This document shows positions 1-9,559 of a stretch of DNA of 64,000 bases, piece after piece. The translations under genes and the position numbers were made by a program. The DNA is from Nocardioides rotundus. GTDB lineage: Bacteria > Actinomycetota > Actinomycetes > Propionibacteriales > Nocardioidaceae. Position 1 is the first letter of the stretch, and each line of letters begins with the position of its first letter. A model generated the notes under the pieces. That model saw only the letters and a program-made list of their open reading frames with translations, ran no database searches and was not told the origin of the DNA. Location: positions 3,921,001 through 3,985,000 of the forward strand of contig NZ_CP082922.1 in the NCBI RefSeq assembly GCF_019931675.1, written 5' to 3'.

Positions 1-1293
1 CGGGATCGACTCGTCGGGGTCGCGACCGAGGTTGATGTCGCGCATGTAGGAGCGCATCGCGGCGAGCCGCTTGAGGACCTTGTCGACCGGTGCGGTGTCG
101 CCCGCGGTGAACAGGTTCGCGAGGTACTCGACCGGGATCCGGAGTGTGTCGATCGCGGCGAAGAGGTTGCCGCGGTCCTCGGCGTCCTCCCCCGTCTCCT
201 GCACGACGTCGACCACCGGTGACAGCGGAGGGATGTACCAGACCATCGGCATCGTGCGGTACTCCGGGTGGAGCGGCAGCGCGACCTCGTAACGGTTGAT
301 CAGCGCCCACACGGGGGACTTCTTCGCAGCCTCCACCCAGTCGCCCGGGATGCCGGCATCCTCGGCGGCCCTCTGTACGGCCGGGTCCTCGGGATCGAGG
401 AAGCACGCGCGCTGGGCGTCGTAGAGCGCGTGCTCGTCCTCGGTCGCGGCGGCCTCGAGCACCTTGTCGGCGTCGTAGAGGACCAGCCCGATGTAGCGGA
501 GCCGGCCGACGCACGTCTCGGAGCACACCGTCGGGATGCCGACCTCGACGCGCGGGTAGCAGAAGGTGCACTTCTCGGCCTTGCCGGTCTTGTGGTTGAA
601 GTAGACCTTCTTGTAGGGGCAACCCGACACGCACATGCGCCAGCCGCGGCAGCGGTCCTGGTCGACCAGCACGATGCCGTCCTCGGCCCGCTTGTAGATC
701 GCGCCGCTGGGGCAGGAAGCAGCGCACGACGGGTTGAGGCAGTGCTCGCAGATGCGCGGCAGGTAGAACATGAAGGTCTGCTCGAACTCGAGCTTCACCT
801 TGTCCTCGATGCCCTTGAGCATCACGTCGCGGGCCGCGTGCTCCTGTGAGCCGCCGAGGTCGTCGTCCCAGTTGGCCGACCACTCGACGTTCATGTCCTC
901 GCCGGAGATCAGGCTCTTGGGCCGGGCGACCGGGAAGGTGTCGGTCTGGGGGGAGCTGGTGAGCGTCTCGTAGTCGTAGGTCCACGGCTCGTAGTAGTCG
1001 TCGATCGACGGCAGCTTGGGGTTGGAGAAGATGCTCAGCAGCTTCTTCACCCGGCCGCCGGCCCGCAGGGCGAGTCGCCCGTTGGGCCGGCGGACCCAGC
1101 CGCCCTGCCACTCGTCCTGGTCCTCGTAGGTCCGGGGATAGCCGAGACCGGGCCGGGTCTCGACGTTGTTGAACCAGACGTACTCGGTGCCGGTGCGGTT
1201 GGTCCACGCCTGCTTGCAGGTCACCGAGCAGGTGTGGCAGCCGATGCACTTGTCGAGGTTCATGACCATCGCCATCTGGGCCATCACGCGCAT
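1..1293 (-). CDS. narH: Respiratory nitrate reductase beta subunit NarH (3' end cut by window edge)
   Basis: Electron-transfer subunit of the membrane-bound nitrate reductase, carrying electrons from NarI haem to NarG through four Fe-S clusters. The first 431 residues are visible. The ferredoxin-type motif CIGCHTCSVTC is at residues 16-26, and further cysteine groups (CEHC, CAASC, CRGWRMC, CTFC) occur in the order expected for NarH. The ATG at 1293 is preceded by a strong AGGAAGGAGA ribosome site; several in-frame ATGs follow closely, so the exact start is slightly uncertain. It lies 19 bases after narG in the same operon. The C-terminus, and presumably narJ and narI, lie to the left of the window. 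Family assignment is firm. Confidence 0.96.
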   Translation of the reverse strand, partial: MRVMAQMAMVMNLDKCIGCHTCSVTCKQAWTNRTGTEYVWFNNVETRPGLGYPRTYEDQDEWQGGWVRRPNGRLALRAGGRVKKLLSIFSNPKLPSIDDYYEPWTYDYETLTSSPQTDTFPVARPKSLISGEDMNVEWSANWDDDLGGSQEHAARDVMLKGIEDKVKLEFEQTFMFYLPRICEHCLNPSCAASCPSGAIYKRAEDGIVLVDQDRCRGWRMCVSGCPYKKVYFNHKTGKAEKCTFCYPRVEVGIPTVCSETCVGRLRYIGLVLYDADKVLEAAATEDEHALYDAQRACFLDPEDPAVQRAAEDAGIPGDWVEAAKKSPVWALINRYEVALPLHPEYRTMPMVWYIPPLSPVVDVVQETGEDAEDRGNLFAAIDTLRIPVEYLANLFTAGDTAPVDKVLKRLAAMRSYMRDINLGRDPDESIP

Positions 1294-1312
1294 GTCGTCG
1301 TCTCCTTCCTGC

Positions 1313-4300
1313 TCAGTACTCGACGGGGGCGGTCCGCTTGCGGATCATCGTGACCTCGTCGCGGTTGTTGCCGATCGGTCCGATGTAGTTGAAGAAGTAG
1401 GCCAGCTGGGCGTAGCCCCCGACGATGTGGTTGGGCTTGAGCAGCACGCGGGTGAGGCTGTTGTGGATCCCGCCACGCTTGCCGTCCCGTTCGGTGAGAG
1501 GTACGTCGATGAGCCGGTCCTGCGCGTGATGCATGTAGACCGTGCCCTCCGGCATCCGATGGCTGACGATCGCCCGTGCGGCCACCACGCCGTTGCGGTT
1601 GACCATCTCGATCCAGTCGTTGTCACGGATGCCGACCTTCGCGGCGTCGCGGTCGGAGATCCACACCGACTGCCCGCCACGCGAGAGCGACAGCATGAAC
1701 AGGTTGTCCTGGTACTCGGAGTGGATCGACCACTTGTTGTGCGGCGTCAGGTAGCGCACCGAGACGCCCAGCTCGTTCTGCTCGCCGATCGGCTTCTCGC
1801 CGAACAGCGCCGTCATGTCGAGCGGTGGCCGGTAGACCGGCAGCATCTCCCCCATCCCGAGGAACCAGTCGTGGTCGACGTAGAACTGCTGGCGGCCCGT
1901 CAGGGTGTGGAACGGCTTCTTGCGCTCGATGTTGATGGTGAACGGGCTGTAGCGCCGACCGCCGGACTCCGAGCCCGACCACTCCGGCGAGGTGATCACC
2001 GGGACGGGCTGCACCTGGGTGTCGGCGAAGGTGATCTGCTTGCCCTCGTGCTCGGCCGCGAGGTCGGCCAGCTCGGTGCCGGTGCGCTTCTCCAGGAAGC
2101 GGAAGCCCTGGGTCGCGAGGTGGCCGTTGGAGACGCCGGCCAGGTGCAGGATCGCGTCGGCCATCTGGACGTCGGTCTCGACCTTGGGCTGGCCCGCGCC
2201 AGCGCCGCCGCGGGCCACGCCGTTGCGGGTGCGCAGCACGTCGATCTCGCGCTTGACGTCGTAGGCCACGCCCTTGGTGAGCATGCCGACCTTCTCCATG
2301 AGCGGGCCGATCGAGGTCATCTTGTCGAAGATCGCGGTGTAGTCGCGCTCGGCGACGGCGATCACCGGCATCGTCTTCCCCGGCACCGGGTCGACCTCAC
2401 CGGTCTTCCAGTCCTTCACCACACCATGCTCGGTCGCCATCGCCTCCGGGGTGTCGTGCCACAGCGGCTTGGCGACCACGTCCTTGCGGGTGCCGAGGTG
2501 GGTCTCGGCGAGCTCGGAGAACTTCTTCGCGATCACCTTCCAGGTGTCCCAGTCCGACTTGGTCTGCCACGGCGGGGCGATGGCGGGGTTGAACGAGTGG
2601 ACGAAGGGGTGCATGTCGGTGGTGGACAGGTCGTGCTTCTCGTACCAGGTCGCCGCCGGCAGGACGACGTCGCTGAAGATCGTCGACGACGTCATCCGGA
2701 AGTCGATCGTCGTCAGCAGGTCGAGCCGCCCCTCGGCGGCCTTCTCCGCCCACACCACGTCGGCGGGGCGCTTGTCCGGCGGAGCCTCCACCGCGGTGGC
2801 GGCCGAGTCGGTGCCGAGCAGGTGGCGCAGGAAGTACTCGTTGCCCTTCGCCGAGGAGCCGAGCAGGTTGGAGCGCCACAGCGACAGCACGCGCGGGTGG
2901 TTGTCCTCGTGCTCGGGGTCCTCCACCGCGAACCGGAGGCTGCCCTCCTTGAGCTGCTGGGCCACGAAGGCCGGCACCTCCATCCCGGCAGCCTCGGCGT
3001 CGTCGGCGAGCTGCAGGCTGCTGCGGTCGAACGTGGGGTACGACGGCGACCACCCGAGCCGGACCGACTGGGCCAGCAGATCCATCACCGTCTTCCCCGC
3101 GAAGACGCCGGTCCCGGCGTCGAGGTCGTCGGCGGAGAAGGTGTCGTAGCGGTACTGCGAGGTGTTCACGTACCAGTACGCGGTCTGGTTCATGTGCCGC
3201 GGCGGGCGGTGCCAGTCCAGGGCGAAGGCCATGTGCTGGAAGCCCATGATCGGCCGGATCTTCTCCTGGCCCACGTAGTGCGCCCAACCGCCACCGTTGC
3301 GACCCTGCGTGCCGGTGATCGTGGTGAGCAGCAGGATCGCCCGGTAGATCTGGTCGGAGTGGAACCAGTGGTTCACGCCAGCGCCGAGCAGGATCATCCC
3401 GCGGCCCTCGGTGTCGACGGCGTTCTGCGCCCACTCGCGCGCCAGCCGCACGACCTGGGTGGCGGGTACACCCGTGTGCTGCTCCTGCCACGCGGGAGTG
3501 GCTGGCACCTCCGGGTCGTCGTACCCCCGCGGGTCGGCCTCGTCGGTGCGCGGCCACACACCCGGTAGGCCGGGCCGAGCGACGCCGTACTGCGCGAGGA
3601 GCAGGTCGAGGACCGTGGTCACGACGCGGTCGCCGACCCGCGCCACCGGGACGCCACGGCGCTCGTGCACGACCTCGCCGTCCGGGGCGTCGAAGCGCGG
3701 CAACTCGACCTCGACGGACTCTCGGGTGCCGCCCTCGTGGTCGGTGTACATGCTGAGTGCGGGGTCGATGTCGCCGAGGTCGAGGTTCCAGTGGCCGAGG
3801 CCCTCCTCGCCATATCGGTCGCCGATCGAGCCGTGCGGGATCCGCACCTCGCCGCTCATCGCGTCGATCACCGCGGGCTTCCACATGGCGTTCTCGCTGA
3901 TGCCGCCGAGGTCGCCCTCGACCAGGAACTTGCCGGGCCGGTAGGCCCCGTCCTCGCCCACCTCGAGGCAGACCAGGTGGGGCAGGTCGGTGTACTGCTT
4001 GTCGTAGGCTTCGAAGAAGAGCGTCGTGGCGTCGACGAAGAACTCCTTGAGGACGACGTGGCCCATCGCCATCGCGAGCGCGCCGTCGGTGCCGGGCGCC
4101 GGACTCACCCACTCGTCGGCGAACTTCACGTTCTCCGCGTAGTCGGGCGCGACCGCGACGACCTTCTGGCCGCGGTAGCGAGCCTCGGTCATCCAATGGG
4201 CGTCGGGCGTGCGGGTCATCGGGACGTTGGAGCCCCACATCATCAGGTAGCCGGCGTCCCACCAGTCCCCCGACTCGGGCACGTCGGTCTGGTCGCCGAA

Positions 4301-5014
4301 CATCTGCGGCGAGGCGTTCGGCAGGTCGGCGTACCAGTCGTAGAAGGACAGCATCGGCGCGCCGATCAGCTCCAGGAAGCGCGCACCCGAGGTGTAGGAC
4401 ACCGGCGACATCGCCGGGATGGGCGAGAAGCCGGCGATGCGGTCGGGGCCCCACCGCTTGACGGTGTAGACGTGCGCGGCGGCGACGATCTCGGCGACCT
4501 CGTCCCAGCTCGCCCGCACCAGGCCACCCTTGCCGCGCGCCCTCTTGTAGAGCCGCGCCTTCTCCTCGTCCTGCACGATCGACCCCCACGCCACGACCGG
4601 GTCGCCGTGCTGCTGCTTGGCGGCGCGGAACATCTCCAGGAGCACACCACGCACGTAGGGGTAGCGCACCCGGGTCGGGCTGTAGGTGTACCAGCTGAAC
4701 GCCGCGCCGCGCGGGCAGCCGCGGGGCTCGTACTCCGGGCGGTCGGGCCCGGCGCTGGGGTAGTCGGTCTGCTGGGCCTCCCAGGTGATGATCCCGTCCT
4801 TGACGTAGACCTTCCAAGAGCACGAACCGGTGCAGTTGACGCCATGGGTCGACCTGACCACCTTGTCGTGGCTCCACCGCTCCCGGTAGAACACGTCGCC
4901 CTCGCGACCGCCCTTCTTGTGCAGGGTGCGCAGGTCCTCGCTCACCTCCGCCTTGGTGAAGAAACGCCTACCGCCGATCAGGGCGCTCTGCAGCTGGTCC
5001 TCCAAGTCGGTCAC
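1313..5014 (-). CDS. narG: Respiratory nitrate reductase alpha subunit NarG
   Basis: Molybdopterin catalytic subunit that reduces nitrate to nitrite at the cytoplasmic face of the membrane. It is 1233 residues, the normal NarG length. The N-terminal FS0 cluster ligands follow the NarG-specific pattern His57, Cys61, Cys65 and Cys100, where the first ligand is histidine. There is no twin-arginine signal peptide, as expected for the cytoplasmic nar type. The GTG at 5014 starts MTDLEDQLQSALIGG; the open frame runs further upstream but through the narK gene in another frame, so that extension is not real. The gene follows narK by 83 bases and precedes narH. Confidence 0.97.
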   Translation of the reverse strand: MTDLEDQLQSALIGGRRFFTKAEVSEDLRTLHKKGGREGDVFYRERWSHDKVVRSTHGVNCTGSCSWKVYVKDGIITWEAQQTDYPSAGPDRPEYEPRGCPRGAAFSWYTYSPTRVRYPYVRGVLLEMFRAAKQQHGDPVVAWGSIVQDEEKARLYKRARGKGGLVRASWDEVAEIVAAAHVYTVKRWGPDRIAGFSPIPAMSPVSYTSGARFLELIGAPMLSFYDWYADLPNASPQMFGDQTDVPESGDWWDAGYLMMWGSNVPMTRTPDAHWMTEARYRGQKVVAVAPDYAENVKFADEWVSPAPGTDGALAMAMGHVVLKEFFVDATTLFFEAYDKQYTDLPHLVCLEVGEDGAYRPGKFLVEGDLGGISENAMWKPAVIDAMSGEVRIPHGSIGDRYGEEGLGHWNLDLGDIDPALSMYTDHEGGTRESVEVELPRFDAPDGEVVHERRGVPVARVGDRVVTTVLDLLLAQYGVARPGLPGVWPRTDEADPRGYDDPEVPATPAWQEQHTGVPATQVVRLAREWAQNAVDTEGRGMILLGAGVNHWFHSDQIYRAILLLTTITGTQGRNGGGWAHYVGQEKIRPIMGFQHMAFALDWHRPPRHMNQTAYWYVNTSQYRYDTFSADDLDAGTGVFAGKTVMDLLAQSVRLGWSPSYPTFDRSSLQLADDAEAAGMEVPAFVAQQLKEGSLRFAVEDPEHEDNHPRVLSLWRSNLLGSSAKGNEYFLRHLLGTDSAATAVEAPPDKRPADVVWAEKAAEGRLDLLTTIDFRMTSSTIFSDVVLPAATWYEKHDLSTTDMHPFVHSFNPAIAPPWQTKSDWDTWKVIAKKFSELAETHLGTRKDVVAKPLWHDTPEAMATEHGVVKDWKTGEVDPVPGKTMPVIAVAERDYTAIFDKMTSIGPLMEKVGMLTKGVAYDVKREIDVLRTRNGVARGGAGAGQPKVETDVQMADAILHLAGVSNGHLATQGFRFLEKRTGTELADLAAEHEGKQITFADTQVQPVPVITSPEWSGSESGGRRYSPFTINIERKKPFHTLTGRQQFYVDHDWFLGMGEMLPVYRPPLDMTALFGEKPIGEQNELGVSVRYLTPHNKWSIHSEYQDNLFMLSLSRGGQSVWISDRDAAKVGIRDNDWIEMVNRNGVVAARAIVSHRMPEGTVYMHHAQDRLIDVPLTERDGKRGGIHNSLTRVLLKPNHIVGGYAQLAYFFNYIGPIGNNRDEVTMIRKRTAPVEY

Positions 5015-5097
5015 GAGGTGCCTCTCTGTGCGTTGTCGGTAGTGGACAGGTCGGTGTCGAACATGGTCGCTCGTCGATCGGACGTGCGTCGAGCAGG

Positions 5098-6366
5098 TCA
5101 GGCCGAGACGGGCACGTCCGGCGCAGGTGCCGAGGCCGTGCGTCGTACGACGAGCAGGGTCAGCGCGAGGGTCAGGGCCGAGGTGGCCGCGAGCAGCCAC
5201 AGCCCGATCGCGTAGGAATCGGTCTGGCCGTAGATCCAGCCCATCAGCAATGGCGGCACGAAGCCGCCCAGCCCGCCGGCGGCACCCACGAGGCCCGTCA
5301 CCCCGCCCACGCGGGCGGGCTCGGTGCTGTGGGCGATGAGGGCGAAGACCGCACCAGACCCGGCACCCAACGCAGCCGCCATGACGAGGAAGGCCACAGT
5401 GCCGAGCGTCAGGTTGCTGCCGCTGTCGGACGTGACCGGCGGGTTCGGCGCGGCGAGGGCGGCGCACACCGTCACCAGCGCGAACGCCGCGGACAGCACC
5501 GGGATCGACCCGATCCGGTCGGAGAGCCAACCACCGACCGGGCGCATGAGGACCGCCACCACGACGAACCCGGCCATCCGGTTCGCGGCGTCGGCCGGCT
5601 CGAGGCCGTGGGCTGTCTTGAGGTAGGTCGGCAGGAAGACCGAGAAGGCGACGTAGCCGCCGAAGGCCACGGCGTAGAGGATGCAGGCCTGCCACGTGAT
5701 CGGCAGGCGGGCGTTGGCCACCAGCCGCGAGGCCAGGCTCGTGGTGGGGACCACCCGACCGGGCGCGTCGCGCAGCACCAGCCACGCCACCACGGCGTAC
5801 ACCGCGAGCACGGCGGCGGTGATGAGGAACGGCGCCGTCCGACCCTGGTTCTGCGAGAGCGGCACCGTGGTGAGGGCGCTGATCGCCGTGCCACCCATGC
5901 CGGCGCCAAAGACGCCGACGGCCAGTCCGCGCCGCTCGGGCGGGAACCAGGCGTTCACGAAGGGGACGCCGACGGCGAAGGCGGTGCCCGCGATGCCGAG
6001 GAAGAAGCCGCCGAACAGCATCAGGGAGTAGGAGTCCAGGGCGAAGAAGGCCAGGAAGAGGACCGGCACGATCGTCACCGCAGACACGATCGGGAACATG
6101 ACGCGACCGCCGAAGCGGTCGGTCAGCGCGCCGACGATGATCCGGCCCACCGAGCCCACCAGGACCGGAACGGCGACCATGAGAGCCACCTCCGACTGGC
6201 TGAGCTGGCCGAGCGGGCTGGCAGCACCCTGCTTGAGGTACAGCGCACCGAGCGGGCTGATGAGCGCCCACGCCCAGAAGTTCACGGCGAACCCGATGGT
6301 GGCCAGGGCCAGCATCAGCCAGGGATTGCCCGTGCGCGGAGAGGTCGGCCGCGTGGTGGCGCTCAT
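5098..6366 (-). CDS. narK: NarK-type nitrate/nitrite MFS transporter
   Basis: A 422-residue major facilitator with about 12 predicted membrane spans. It is placed first in a narK-narG-narH order as in Corynebacterium narKGHJI, so nitrate uptake and/or nitrite export is the likely role. Typical MFS sequence is seen in the first half (SVGRIIVGALTDRFGGRVMF, the loop 2-3 signature). The ATG at 6366 has an AGGAG site six bases upstream. It is divergent from the regulator gene at 6429, and the 62 bases between them must hold both promoters. The transport direction cannot be read from the sequence. Confidence 0.93.
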   Translation of the reverse strand: MSATTRPTSPRTGNPWLMLALATIGFAVNFWAWALISPLGALYLKQGAASPLGQLSQSEVALMVAVPVLVGSVGRIIVGALTDRFGGRVMFPIVSAVTIVPVLFLAFFALDSYSLMLFGGFFLGIAGTAFAVGVPFVNAWFPPERRGLAVGVFGAGMGGTAISALTTVPLSQNQGRTAPFLITAAVLAVYAVVAWLVLRDAPGRVVPTTSLASRLVANARLPITWQACILYAVAFGGYVAFSVFLPTYLKTAHGLEPADAANRMAGFVVVAVLMRPVGGWLSDRIGSIPVLSAAFALVTVCAALAAPNPPVTSDSGSNLTLGTVAFLVMAAALGAGSGAVFALIAHSTEPARVGGVTGLVGAAGGLGGFVPPLLMGWIYGQTDSYAIGLWLLAATSALTLALTLLVVRRTASAPAPDVPVSA

Positions 6367-6428
6367 CGTGTGCTCCTGTGACCGGAGGTTTCATCCTGCG
6401 AACAGCTCGAAGTTACTACGATGTGTCC

Positions 6429-7085
6429 GTGAAAAATAAGCGCACGGCGACAGGGCTGGCAAGGGGCCGCGCCGCCGTGCTCGAAGCACTGCTCGACCAG
6501 CCCGACCCCGTCGGCATCGACGCACTGGCGCAGGCCACGGCCCGGCACCCCAACACCGTGCGCGAGCAGGTGAACTGGCTGGTCGCGCACGGCCACGTCG
6601 AACGCATCCGTCAACCACAGGACGGCCGCGGCCGGCCCGCCTGGCTCTACCAGGCGCGCGGCTCGCGCCCCGGGGACGACGAGTACGTCGAGCTGGCCGC
6701 GGCCCTCGCGTGGCGGCTGCAGGACGCGTCGCCGGACACCCACGCCGAGGCCCTGGCGGCCGGGCACGGCTGGGGACGGGACCTGGTCGACCGCCGGGGG
6801 ACCGTCGCCGAGCCCTCCCCCGAGGCGGGTCGCCGCTGGACCGTCGAGCTGATGGACGACCTGGGCTACGCACCCGACGCCGACTCCGACGCGCGCACCG
6901 TCGTGCTGCGCAGGTGCCCGCTCCTGCAGGCGGCCCACCGGTTCCCCGACGTGGTGTGCGCCGTCCACCTCGGGATGGTGCAAGCCGCACTCGAGCGCAA
7001 CGGCGCCCGTCCCGAGGATGCGCAGCTGACGCCTTTCAGCGCACCTGGCGAGTGTCTGCTACAGCTCGGCACCCGACCGTCTTGA
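6429..7085 (+). CDS. Winged-helix regulator with C-terminal cysteines, ArnR-like candidate
   Basis: A 218-residue protein with an N-terminal helix-turn-helix (roughly residues 8-75) of the ArsR/COG2345 type. The C-terminal region has cysteines at about 163, 177 and 209, spaced like the Fe-S ligands of the SufR/COG2345 group. In Corynebacterium glutamicum, the Fe-S regulator ArnR represses narKGHJI and responds to nitric oxide; a similar role is inferred here from the divergent position next to narK. The GTG at 6429 is preferred: an in-frame ATG at 6378 lies inside the narK leader, and a TACGAT -10 box at 6417-6422 would make a leaderless message starting near the GTG. Confidence 0.75.
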   Translation: MKNKRTATGLARGRAAVLEALLDQPDPVGIDALAQATARHPNTVREQVNWLVAHGHVERIRQPQDGRGRPAWLYQARGSRPGDDEYVELAAALAWRLQDASPDTHAEALAAGHGWGRDLVDRRGTVAEPSPEAGRRWTVELMDDLGYAPDADSDARTVVLRRCPLLQAAHRFPDVVCAVHLGMVQAALERNGARPEDAQLTPFSAPGECLLQLGTRPS

Positions 7086-7118
7086 TCATCAACTCCGGCA
7101 CGACCTCTCCATATGACG

Positions 7119-7173
7119 ATCCCGCACCGGGCGCTCCGCGAGCCCATCCCGCACCGGCACGCTCCGCCAGCCC
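7119..7173. repeat. Imperfect tandem direct repeat, two units of 27-28 bp
   Basis: Units at 7119-7145 and 7146-7173 both begin ATCCCGCACCGG and end AGCCC, with CGCTCCGC between. They lie between the convergent regulator and arsR-acetyltransferase genes. No coding or terminator role is evident. Confidence 0.6.
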
Positions 7174-7186
7174 ATGGCTGTGCGGG

Positions 7187-8098
7187 TCAGGCGGTCTGCG
7201 AGGTGGCGGGGCGGCGTTCCATGAGGACGGTGTCTCGCCAGCGGCCGTCGAGCTGGGCGATGCCGGAGCGGACGGCGAGGGTGCGGTAGCCCGCTGAGCG
7301 GTGCAGGGCGAGGCTGGCGCGGTTCTCGGGGAAGATCGAGGTCTGCAGGGTCCACATGCCGGAGGCGTCCGACTCGGTGACCTGGGTGTACAGGAGGGCC
7401 TTCCCGACGCCCCGGCCGCGAGCGGCTTCGGTGACGTAGACGGAGGTCTCGCCGACGCCGGCGTAGCACTCGCGGGTCGACGTGGGCACGACGGCGGTCC
7501 AGCCGACGACCTCTCCGTCGAGCTCGGCGACCCAGGCCAGGCCGGGCAGCCACTTGCCTCGCAGCTCCTCGGCGGTCGGGACCTGCGTCTCGAAGGTGGC
7601 GTTGCGGGTGGCCAGCCCTTCGGCGTAGACGGCGAGGACGTCGTCCATGTCGTCGTCGGCGACCGGCCGGACGGTGACGTCCGTCGGGAGGTCGGTGGGG
7701 CAGCACGGCTGGGAGGCGAGGGTGCCCATCACGACGTCGGCGGCGTGGGGCAGGCCGGTGCAGCACGCCGCGTTGACCGAGACCATGCTGGAGGTGCCGA
7801 CCTTGTCGACCACGACGAACCCGACCTTGCGGAGCAGCTCGACGTGGTGGGAGCAGGTGGACTGGCTGATGCCCAACTGGGTCGCGAGCTCACCGACCCG
7901 CAGCGCGCCCGCCGAGGCGGTGGACAGTACGTGGAGCAGCCGGACCCGGGTGGGGTCTCCGAGCAGCGCGAACCACTCGGCGTACTCCTCCGCCTGGGCG
8001 GCCGACAGGCCACCCGTCCGACCGGCCTGGTCCGCGGCCGGCGCGCAGGCGTCGGCGCCCGGTGGCGGCGTGGTCCCGGTGGTGATGGTCGCGGTCAC
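7187..8098 (-). CDS. arsR: ArsR-type regulator fused to a GNAT acetyltransferase
   Basis: A 303-residue two-domain protein. Residues ~35-135 are a winged-helix ArsR repressor (FALLGDPTRVRLLHVLS, then STCSHHVELLRKVGFV). The cysteine pair in NAACCTGLP and a second pair in SQPCCP are plausible As(III) ligands. Residues ~140-300 are a GNAT N-acetyltransferase of the phosphinothricin-acetyltransferase/ArsN type (RGRGVGKALL, NRASLALHRSAGYR), a group that acetylates organoarsenicals or phosphinothricin. The GTG at 8098 has AAGGAG ten bases upstream; the ATG at 8122 has no ribosome site and overlaps an operator half-site. It is divergent from the flavoprotein gene and probably autoregulated. Confidence 0.9.
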   Translation of the reverse strand: MTATITTGTTPPPGADACAPAADQAGRTGGLSAAQAEEYAEWFALLGDPTRVRLLHVLSTASAGALRVGELATQLGISQSTCSHHVELLRKVGFVVVDKVGTSSMVSVNAACCTGLPHAADVVMGTLASQPCCPTDLPTDVTVRPVADDDMDDVLAVYAEGLATRNATFETQVPTAEELRGKWLPGLAWVAELDGEVVGWTAVVPTSTRECYAGVGETSVYVTEAARGRGVGKALLYTQVTESDASGMWTLQTSIFPENRASLALHRSAGYRTLAVRSGIAQLDGRWRDTVLMERRPATSQTA

Positions 8099-8120
8099 TG
8101 CCCGACAGCTCCTTGCTTTC

Positions 8121-8136
8121 ATCGACGGTGGTCGAT
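8121..8136. promoter_or_regulatory. ArsR operator 1 in the divergent arsenic promoter
   Basis: ATCGACGGTGGTCGAT is a perfect dyad matching the ArsR pattern ATCRA-N6-TYGAT. It sits between the divergent arsR fusion and the flavoprotein. Confidence 0.75.
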
Positions 8137-8155
8137 ACATTCTGTCACAGACTTC

Positions 8156-8171
8156 ATCGACCTGCATCGAT
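8156..8171. promoter_or_regulatory. ArsR operator 2 in the divergent arsenic promoter
   Basis: ATCGACCTGCATCGAT is a second copy of the same dyad with one mismatch between its arms, 35 bases from the first. The spacing of about three and a third helical turns would let two repressor dimers cover both promoters. Confidence 0.7.
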
Positions 8172-8191
8172 CCTACCGTGAGGAGACAGTC

Positions 8192-9559
8192 GTGAACCAG
8201 CCAGTCATCGTCATCGGAGCGGGCCCGATCGGGCTCGCCGCCGCGGCGAACGCCGCCGAACGCGACCTGCCGTTCGTCGTGCTCGAGTCCGGCCCGCACG
8301 CCGGCGCCGCTGTGGAGGCGTGGGCCCACGTGCGGCTGTTCTCCGCCTGGCGGGAGCTCGTCGACCCGGCCGCCGCGCGACTGCTGGAGCCGACGGGCTG
8401 GACGTCCCCGGACCCCGACACCTACCCGACGGGTGGGCAGTGGCGCGAGCAGTACCTGCAGCCGTTGGCCGATGCGCTGGCGGCCCTCGCGACCGGGTCG
8501 GTGCGCTACGACGCCGAGGTCGTGGGTGTGGGGCGCGCGAGCCGGGACCTGCTGGTGGATTCCGGTCGTGACCGGGATGCTTTCGCGGTGCACGTGCAGA
8601 CACCGCAGGGCCGCGAGCGGCTGCTCGGTTCCGCGGTGGTGGACGCCTCGGGGACGTGGCGGCGCCCGAACCCGCTCGGTGCGGACGGCTACCCGGCGCT
8701 GGGCGAGGGCGAGCACGCCAACCGCATCGCCTACGGCGTCCCGGACTTCGAGGACCCGCAGCTGGCGGCCCGGTACGCCGGCAAGCACGTGGTGCTGGCC
8801 GGCAAGGGCGCCTCGGCCCAGGGGGCACTCGTCGGCCTGTCGAGGCTGGCGCAGTCGCACCCGGGGACTCGAGTGTCGTGGCTGCTGCGCCGGCCCGCCG
8901 TCGGCGACGCGTTCGGCGGCGGCGACAACGACCAGCTCGAGGAGCGGGGCCGGCTCGGGCAGGCCGCCCGGGCCGCGGCCGAGCAGGGCGTGGTGAGCAC
9001 TGTGACCCGGTTCCGCACCGAGTCCGTCACCGTCGACGAGTCCGACGGTTCCGAGGGGGGTCGGCTGGTGCTGACCTCGACCGACGGGCAGCAGGTGTCC
9101 GGGGTCGACGAGGTCATCGTGGTGACCGGGTTCCGTCCCGACCTGGCGTTCCTGTCCGAGGTGCGTCTCGACCTGGACCCGGCGCTGGGGTCGCCGCGCG
9201 TGCTGGCGGACCAGATCCACCCCGACCACCACTCCTGCGGCGACGTCGCCCCGCACGGCCACCGGGAGCTGGCCCAGCCCGAGCCCGGCCTCTACCTCGT
9301 GGGCATGAAGTCCTACGGCCGGGCGCCGTCGTTCCTGGCGATGACCGGGTTCGAGCAGGTGCGCTCGGTGGTGGCGGCGCTGGCCGGTGACCTCGAGGCG
9401 GCCGACCGGGTCGACCTGGTCCTCCCCGAGACCGGCGTGTGCAACGGCGCCGGAGTGTTCGACGACCCGGCCGCGACCGCAGACAGCGAAGGCGGATGCT
9501 GCGGTACGACGACGGCCGCGGAGCCCGAGCTCATCACGCTGGGCCGCGCACCCCGGTGA
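8192..9559 (+). CDS. FAD/NAD(P)-binding flavoprotein, ArsO-like
   Basis: A 455-residue flavoprotein of the YhcW/ArsO monooxygenase-like group. An N-terminal Rossmann FAD site IVIGAGPIGLAAAA (residues ~5-18) and a second nucleotide site VVLAGKGASAQGALVGL near residue 200 are visible, followed by VIVVTGFRPD. The C-terminal part is cysteine-bearing and ends SEGGCCGTT. Such genes recur in actinobacterial ars loci, where an arsenic redox role is proposed but not established. The GTG at 8192 follows AGGAG at 8181. It overlaps the next gene by four bases and is the first gene of the ars operon controlled by the two ArsR dyads upstream. Confidence 0.75.
   Translation: MNQPVIVIGAGPIGLAAAANAAERDLPFVVLESGPHAGAAVEAWAHVRLFSAWRELVDPAAARLLEPTGWTSPDPDTYPTGGQWREQYLQPLADALAALATGSVRYDAEVVGVGRASRDLLVDSGRDRDAFAVHVQTPQGRERLLGSAVVDASGTWRRPNPLGADGYPALGEGEHANRIAYGVPDFEDPQLAARYAGKHVVLAGKGASAQGALVGLSRLAQSHPGTRVSWLLRRPAVGDAFGGGDNDQLEERGRLGQAARAAAEQGVVSTVTRFRTESVTVDESDGSEGGRLVLTSTDGQQVSGVDEVIVVTGFRPDLAFLSEVRLDLDPALGSPRVLADQIHPDHHSCGDVAPHGHRELAQPEPGLYLVGMKSYGRAPSFLAMTGFEQVRSVVAALAGDLEAADRVDLVLPETGVCNGAGVFDDPAATADSEGGCCGTTTAAEPELITLGRAPR

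Noticed and set aside
1166..3568. Long plus-strand open frame (800 codons) opposite narG
   Set aside because: Arg/Val/His-rich antisense shadow caused by high GC third positions; narG on the other strand is certain.
5015..6394. Upstream extension of the narG frame to 1693 codons
   Set aside because: It runs through narK in a different frame; narG starts at GTG 5014.
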